A stretch of 8,028 nucleotides of DNA, taken from Thermaceae bacterium (lineage in GTDB: Bacteria > Deinococcota > Deinococci > Deinococcales > Marinithermaceae). Of this stretch, positions 5,230 to 8,028 are shown piece after piece; the stretch's first letter is position 1, and every line of letters begins with the position of its first letter. A model generated the notes under the pieces. The model was not told the origin of the DNA and ran no database searches. It saw only the letters and a program-made list of their open reading frames with translations. A program made the position numbers and the translations under genes. Location: the NCBI GenBank assembly GCA_027023115.1, contig JALVWZ010000328.1, positions 1-8,028 of the forward strand, in the 5' to 3' direction.

Positions 5230-5784
5230 TCAACCCTCCCAGCGCGGCCCCGCGGCCTCGAGGCCCAAGTGATCGAGCATCCGCTGCGTCATGAACGCCA
5301 GCAGGTCTTCCACCCGTTCGGGAACGTGATAGAACCCAGGGCTGGCCGGCATGATCACCGCCCCCGCTTCCGCCAGCTCCGCCATGGCTCTGAGGGTCGG
5401 CAGCGGCAGCGGCGTTTCGCGCAGTACCAGCAGCAAGGGCCGCCGCTCCTTGAGGTGTACGAAGGCGGCCCTGAGGAGCAGGTTGTCGGCTATCCCGGCG
5501 GCCAGCTTGCCTACCGTATTGGCGCTGGCGGGCACCACCACCATGCCGGCGGTGGCGAAGCTGCCCGAAGCGATACCAGCCCCCAGGTCGTCCGGGTCGT
5601 AGACCGCATCGGCCAACTGCTCCAGCGCCTCGGGCACGCCGCCCTCACGCCGCAGCAGCAGCCGAGCCCCGCGACTAAGCACCAGGTGCACCTCAACTCC
5701 CGGCCGCGAGCTCAGCTCGACCAGCAGGTGTTCGGCGTAGGGCATCCCCGAGGCCCCGCTAACGCCAACGACGATCCGCTTCAC
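5230..5784 (-). CDS. ubiX: UbiX-family flavin prenyltransferase
   Basis: UbiX attaches a dimethylallyl group to FMN, making prenylated FMN for UbiD-type decarboxylases; in bacteria that make menaquinone by the futalosine route, homologues (MqnM) support the decarboxylation step. From GTG 5784 the protein is 184 residues. It opens with MKRIVVGVSGASGMPYA (flavin-binding GVSGASG at 7-13). PASANTVGKLAAGIADNLL (85-103) is the central flavin/prenyl motif, RETPLPL (122-128) the conserved Arg loop, and PASPGFYHVPERVEDLL (146-162) the C-terminal signature. A longer reading from TTG 5799 adds five residues, but it starts next to a terminator T-tract and lacks a ribosome site. GTG follows TATGCT plus six bases and gives the usual family N-terminus, so I chose it. 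Substrate pathway is inferred; the family is certain. Confidence 0.93.
   Translation of the reverse strand: MKRIVVGVSGASGMPYAEHLLVELSSRPGVEVHLVLSRGARLLLRREGGVPEALEQLADAVYDPDDLGAGIASGSFATAGMVVVPASANTVGKLAAGIADNLLLRAAFVHLKERRPLLLVLRETPLPLPTLRAMAELAEAGAVIMPASPGFYHVPERVEDLLAFMTQRMLDHLGLEAAGPRWEG
5234..5240 (-). promoter_or_regulatory. Shine-Dalgarno sequence for ispD inside the end of ubiX
   Basis: GGGAGGG on the minus strand, four bases before the ispD ATG, lies in the last codons of ubiX (Trp-Glu-Gly-stop). The ubiX TGA and ispD ATG are adjacent, so the site supports translational coupling. Confidence 0.65.
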
Positions 5785-5790
5785 GGGCTC

Positions 5791-5796
5791 AGCATA
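5791..5796 (-). promoter_or_regulatory. Putative -10 element for ubiX (leaderless type)
   Basis: TATGCT on the minus strand, six bases (GAGCCC) before the GTG at 5784, is the best -10 candidate for the ubiX-ispD set. It begins one base after the T-tract of the upstream terminator. A -35 box at usual spacing would lie inside the terminator hairpin, where nothing resembles TTGACA. Confidence 0.5.
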
Positions 5797-5797
5797 C

Positions 5798-5822
5798 AAA
5801 AACCGCGGCCCAAAGGCCGCGG
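5798..5822 (-). terminator. Intrinsic (rho-independent) terminator after the AGCS symporter gene
   Basis: Read on the minus strand, CCGCGGCC pairs perfectly with GGCCGCGG across a TTTG loop, an 8-bp all-G/C stem, followed at once by TTTTT. It stands 15 bases past the symporter stop, so it should end the DUF4388-AGCS transcript before ubiX. It is the only clear intrinsic terminator in the window. Confidence 0.88.
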
Positions 5823-5837
5823 CTCTGATTCAGACGA

Positions 5838-7187
5838 CTACTTCGGCGGGTTCCAGGGCTCACCGTTGAAAAATCCCCGCGTCAGCGCCGCAATCACGCC
5901 GCCGAGGAGGACCAGGGCGATCAGGTTGGGGATCGCCATCAGGCCGTTCATGGCATCGGAAACGATGACCAGACCGGAGAACGTACCCAGACCGCCCACG
6001 AACGCCATGGTTACGTAAGCCAGCCGGTAGGGCCAGCGAATCCCTTCGCCAAGTAGATAGACCGCCGACTCCTCGCCGTAAAAGGCCCAGGAAACCAGCG
6101 TGGTGAAGACGAAGAGGACCAAAACGAGTGGCATTAGCATCTTCAACGCTCCCAGGTCGCCAAAGCTGCCAAGCAAAACGTCGAAGGGCTTGCCGCCCCG
6201 CAACCAGGCGCTACTGGATAAAAGCACCAGCGCAGTGAAGGTGTTGATGACGATGGTGTCAATGAAGACCTCCATCACGCCCCAAAAGCCCTGCCGCACC
6301 GGGTGGTCTACCTGGGCCTGGGCGTGGGCGATTGGGGCCGAGCCGAGTCCGGCCTCGTTGGAGAAGATGCCGCGCCCCACGCCGGCTTTGATCATCTCTT
6401 TGGTGGCCACGCCCACCGCACCGCCAACACCCGCCTGCGGGCTGAACGCGCTTTGGAAGATGGCGGCAATAGCGGGGATGACGTTGCCGGCGTGCAGCAC
6501 CAGAACCACCAGGGCAATACCCAGATAGAGGATGACCATTAGGGGCACCAGCACCTGAGCAAAGGCGGCGATCCGCTTGATGCCACCGGCCAGGGCGTAG
6601 GCCACCAGGATGGCAGCCAGAAGACCGGTCCATGCCGGCGGGACGTTGAGGTTGTTCTGAAAGGCCCCGGCCATGGCGCTAACCTGGACCACGTTGCCGA
6701 TGCCGAAAGCGGCAATGGCGGCGAAGATCGCGAAGAGGGCGCCCAGCCAGGGCATGCCCAGACCGCGGGAGATGTAGTACATCGGGCCGCCGGAAACGCT
6801 GCCGTCGGCATAACGCATGCGGTAGTGAACCGCCAGCACCGCCTCGCCAAACTTGGTGGCCATGCCCACCAGGCCCGCCAGCCACATCCAAAAAATGGCC
6901 CCGGGGCCGCCAACGAGGATGGCCGAGGTCACGCCGACGATGTTACCCGAGCCAAGGGTGGCGCCCAGAGCCACCATAGTCGCCTGGAAGGGCGAAACGT
7001 CGCCGCCCGAGCCCAGCGTTCGCTCGCGGATCGCGCCAACCGTCTCGCGAAAGATGACGCCGATGCGGGTGAACTGGATGAAGCCAGTTCGCGCCGACAG
7101 ATAGAGACCTACGGCGAGGAAAATGAGCATCATCCAAAAACCCCACACCCAGGAACTGATTAGACTGAACACGTCCATCCAACCCAT
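5838..7187 (-). CDS. AGCS-family sodium:alanine/glycine symporter
   Basis: This 449-residue, highly hydrophobic protein belongs to the alanine/glycine:cation symporter family and should import alanine or glycine with Na+ (or H+) across the inner membrane. Family signatures are GATLGSGNIVGV (75-86), SGGPMYYISRGLG (132-144) and GVGRGIFSNEAGLGSAPIAHA (269-289, in two halves). WAFYGEESAVYLLG (367-380) comes near the end. Hydrophobic segments are roughly 15-33, 67-92, 96-120, 146-172, 186-202, 208-232, 306-325, 348-370, 389-411 and 418-437, fitting the usual 10-11 helices; length is normal. ATG 7187 has AAGGGAG six bases upstream, and only 11 bases separate it from the DUF4388 stop, so the two form an operon. 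A strong terminator follows. Exact amino acid and coupling ion are inferred from the family. Confidence 0.94.
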   Translation of the reverse strand: MGWMDVFSLISSWVWGFWMMLIFLAVGLYLSARTGFIQFTRIGVIFRETVGAIRERTLGSGGDVSPFQATMVALGATLGSGNIVGVTSAILVGGPGAIFWMWLAGLVGMATKFGEAVLAVHYRMRYADGSVSGGPMYYISRGLGMPWLGALFAIFAAIAAFGIGNVVQVSAMAGAFQNNLNVPPAWTGLLAAILVAYALAGGIKRIAAFAQVLVPLMVILYLGIALVVLVLHAGNVIPAIAAIFQSAFSPQAGVGGAVGVATKEMIKAGVGRGIFSNEAGLGSAPIAHAQAQVDHPVRQGFWGVMEVFIDTIVINTFTALVLLSSSAWLRGGKPFDVLLGSFGDLGALKMLMPLVLVLFVFTTLVSWAFYGEESAVYLLGEGIRWPYRLAYVTMAFVGGLGTFSGLVIVSDAMNGLMAIPNLIALVLLGGVIAALTRGFFNGEPWNPPK

Positions 7188-7193
7188 GTCTCA

Positions 7194-7200
7194 CTCCCTT
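7194..7200 (-). promoter_or_regulatory. Shine-Dalgarno sequence for the AGCS symporter
   Basis: AAGGGAG on the minus strand, six bases before ATG 7187, overlaps the TAA stop of the DUF4388 gene (7199-7201). This indicates a shared transcript and reinitiation. Confidence 0.65.
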
Positions 7201-8008
7201 ATTCGTCTGCGCCCTTTAGCTCGGGCTTTACCAGCAGCTTAATACCGCGACCAGCCCGCAGCCGGCGCAGATCACGGTCGTTGAGCATGATACGTCCGGC
7301 TATTTCGGAACGTGGCTGGGCTTCGAACTGAGCTTCGATACCGCGCGGCGAGCGAACCTTCAACTGGAAGGGTCGCGCCAACAGGCGGCGCCACTCTTCG
7401 AACAGGGCCTCGTCGATAAACGCCACGCCCGTCTGCTTGCCGTACAAGCTAAGCGCCACCAGCTCCGCCTCCTCCATCCCCGCCGGCGTGCTGAGCTGCA
7501 AGATACCGCCCGCCAACAGCTCGTCTAAGGCGGCCGCGGTGTCTACCGGTGCGGTGCTGGCCTGGGCAAGCACCTCGGCTATCGAGTTCCCCTCGGCCAA
7601 ACCCAGCACCTGTAGCATTGCCGGGGTCAGCTTGAGCTCACCGCTCTTGCGGGCCAGGTGTACCCCCAAAGACCAGTCGCTGGGGATTTGTCGGAAACGG
7701 TCCCAACGCTCCATTACCGCTAGCAACCGGGCCAGGGCAGTTTCCAGGGGCAGGTTGACGTTGCCCTCCGCTGGAGGTGGGCGGTCTGCGTCGAAGGCAA
7801 AGGGTGCCTCCCGCAAGCCGGCTAGTAGCTCCATGGCCTGCCAGCCGCTCTTTTCGCCAGCGAAGGCGGCGTACAAGGAGCCCTCGAGCAGCACCACCCG
7901 CCCTGACAGCCAGGGCGGACTAATGAGCAAGGAACCGCTCCTGCCAGCGGCAGCCAGGGTTTGGATTAGCGTGCCCAGAGGGAACTCAGAAAGATTGCCT
8001 TTCAGCAC
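7199..8008 (-). CDS. DUF4388 domain protein, probable regulatory/signalling role
   Basis: The first ~100 of 269 residues fit DUF4388 (PatA N-terminal-like). MLKGNLSEFPLGTLIQTLAA opens it, GRSGSLLI (22-29) and GRVVLLEGSLYAAFAG (36-51) follow, and GWQAMELLAGLREAPFAFD (55-73) closes the core. Such domains occur in bacterial regulatory and gliding/signalling proteins; their biochemical role is unclear. Residues 110-175 are helical, ending LDELLAGGILQLST like a winged-helix tail. Residues 180-262 form an alpha/beta module ending GRIMLNDRDLRRLRAGRGIKLLVKPE, which I do not recognise. There is no signal peptide or membrane segment, so it is probably cytoplasmic. GTG 8008 is set by AAGGAGG four bases upstream; the gene is complete and its promoter lies beyond the right edge. 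It precedes the symporter by 11 bases. Confidence 0.8.
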   Translation of the reverse strand: MLKGNLSEFPLGTLIQTLAAAGRSGSLLISPPWLSGRVVLLEGSLYAAFAGEKSGWQAMELLAGLREAPFAFDADRPPPAEGNVNLPLETALARLLAVMERWDRFRQIPSDWSLGVHLARKSGELKLTPAMLQVLGLAEGNSIAEVLAQASTAPVDTAAALDELLAGGILQLSTPAGMEEAELVALSLYGKQTGVAFIDEALFEEWRRLLARPFQLKVRSPRGIEAQFEAQPRSEIAGRIMLNDRDLRRLRAGRGIKLLVKPELKGADE

Positions 8009-8012
8009 GATG

Positions 8013-8019
8013 CCTCCTT
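8013..8019 (-). promoter_or_regulatory. Strong Shine-Dalgarno sequence for the DUF4388 gene
   Basis: AAGGAGG on the minus strand stands four bases before GTG 8008. The match is near-perfect and decides the GTG start, though the spacing is short. It implies a leadered transcript starting outside the window. Confidence 0.7.
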
Positions 8020-8028
8020 GCCCGTGGA

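Noticed and set aside
5785..5799. TTG at 5799 as the ubiX start, giving 189 residues.
   Set aside because: It sits against the terminator T-tract and within or upstream of the probable -10 box, lacks a ribosome site, and adds residues outside the usual family N-terminus.
5269..6018. Plus-strand open frame of 249 codons across ubiX and the symporter end.
   Set aside because: It runs through the intrinsic terminator and two certain genes, with His/Gln/Arg-rich antisense composition.

Overview
The window is GC-rich, densely packed bacterial chromosome. It holds ten protein-coding genes, no RNA genes, no mobile elements and no gene-free stretch above 55 bases. I infer the Deinococcus-Thermus phylum, perhaps a Thermaceae member. 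The reasons are strong G/C at third codon positions, many GTG/TTG starts, a medium-chain dehydrogenase of a type I associate with that group, a DUF4388 regulator, MEP-pathway isoprenoid synthesis, and -10-like hexamers placed 6-7 bases before start codons, as for the leaderless mRNAs known in Deinococcus. No marker gene proves this, so it stays an inference.

Layout. A zinc-dependent dehydrogenase, cut by the left edge, reads rightward (2-1117) and converges on a leftward diacylglycerol-kinase-family lipid kinase (1158-2135). The lipid kinase is divergent, across 26 bases, from a rightward pair: a degenerate histidine-phosphatase homologue (2162-2821) and a two-lobed GNAT acetyltransferase (2824-3669). 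The acetyltransferase overlaps tail-to-tail by 47 bases with a leftward set. Read in its own direction, that set is ubiX (5784-5230), ispD (5229-4573), a 96-residue repeat protein (4563-4273) and an anchored lipoprotein (4276-3623). Further upstream on the same strand is a two-gene unit: a DUF4388 protein (8008-7199) and an AGCS sodium:amino-acid symporter (7187-5838). That unit ends in a strong intrinsic terminator whose T-tract lies one base from the probable ubiX -10 box.

How the genes fit together. UbiX and IspD meet with no spacer between stop and start. IspD feeds the pathway that makes dimethylallyl diphosphate, and UbiX uses dimethylallyl phosphate to make prenylated FMN, so a shared isoprenoid/quinone theme is reasonable. 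The repeat protein and lipoprotein follow in tight coupling, the last pair through a TTGA overlap, but have no known link to that theme. The DUF4388/AGCS pair joins a likely signalling-type protein to an alanine/glycine transporter.

No complete new defence or mobile system is visible. The two most unusual items are the small protein made of five exact 18-residue units and the phosphatase-fold protein that has lost both catalytic histidines. Also notable are the repeated TANNNT-N6-GTG start arrangement and a perfect 22-bp GC-only palindrome at the head of the phosphatase-like gene.
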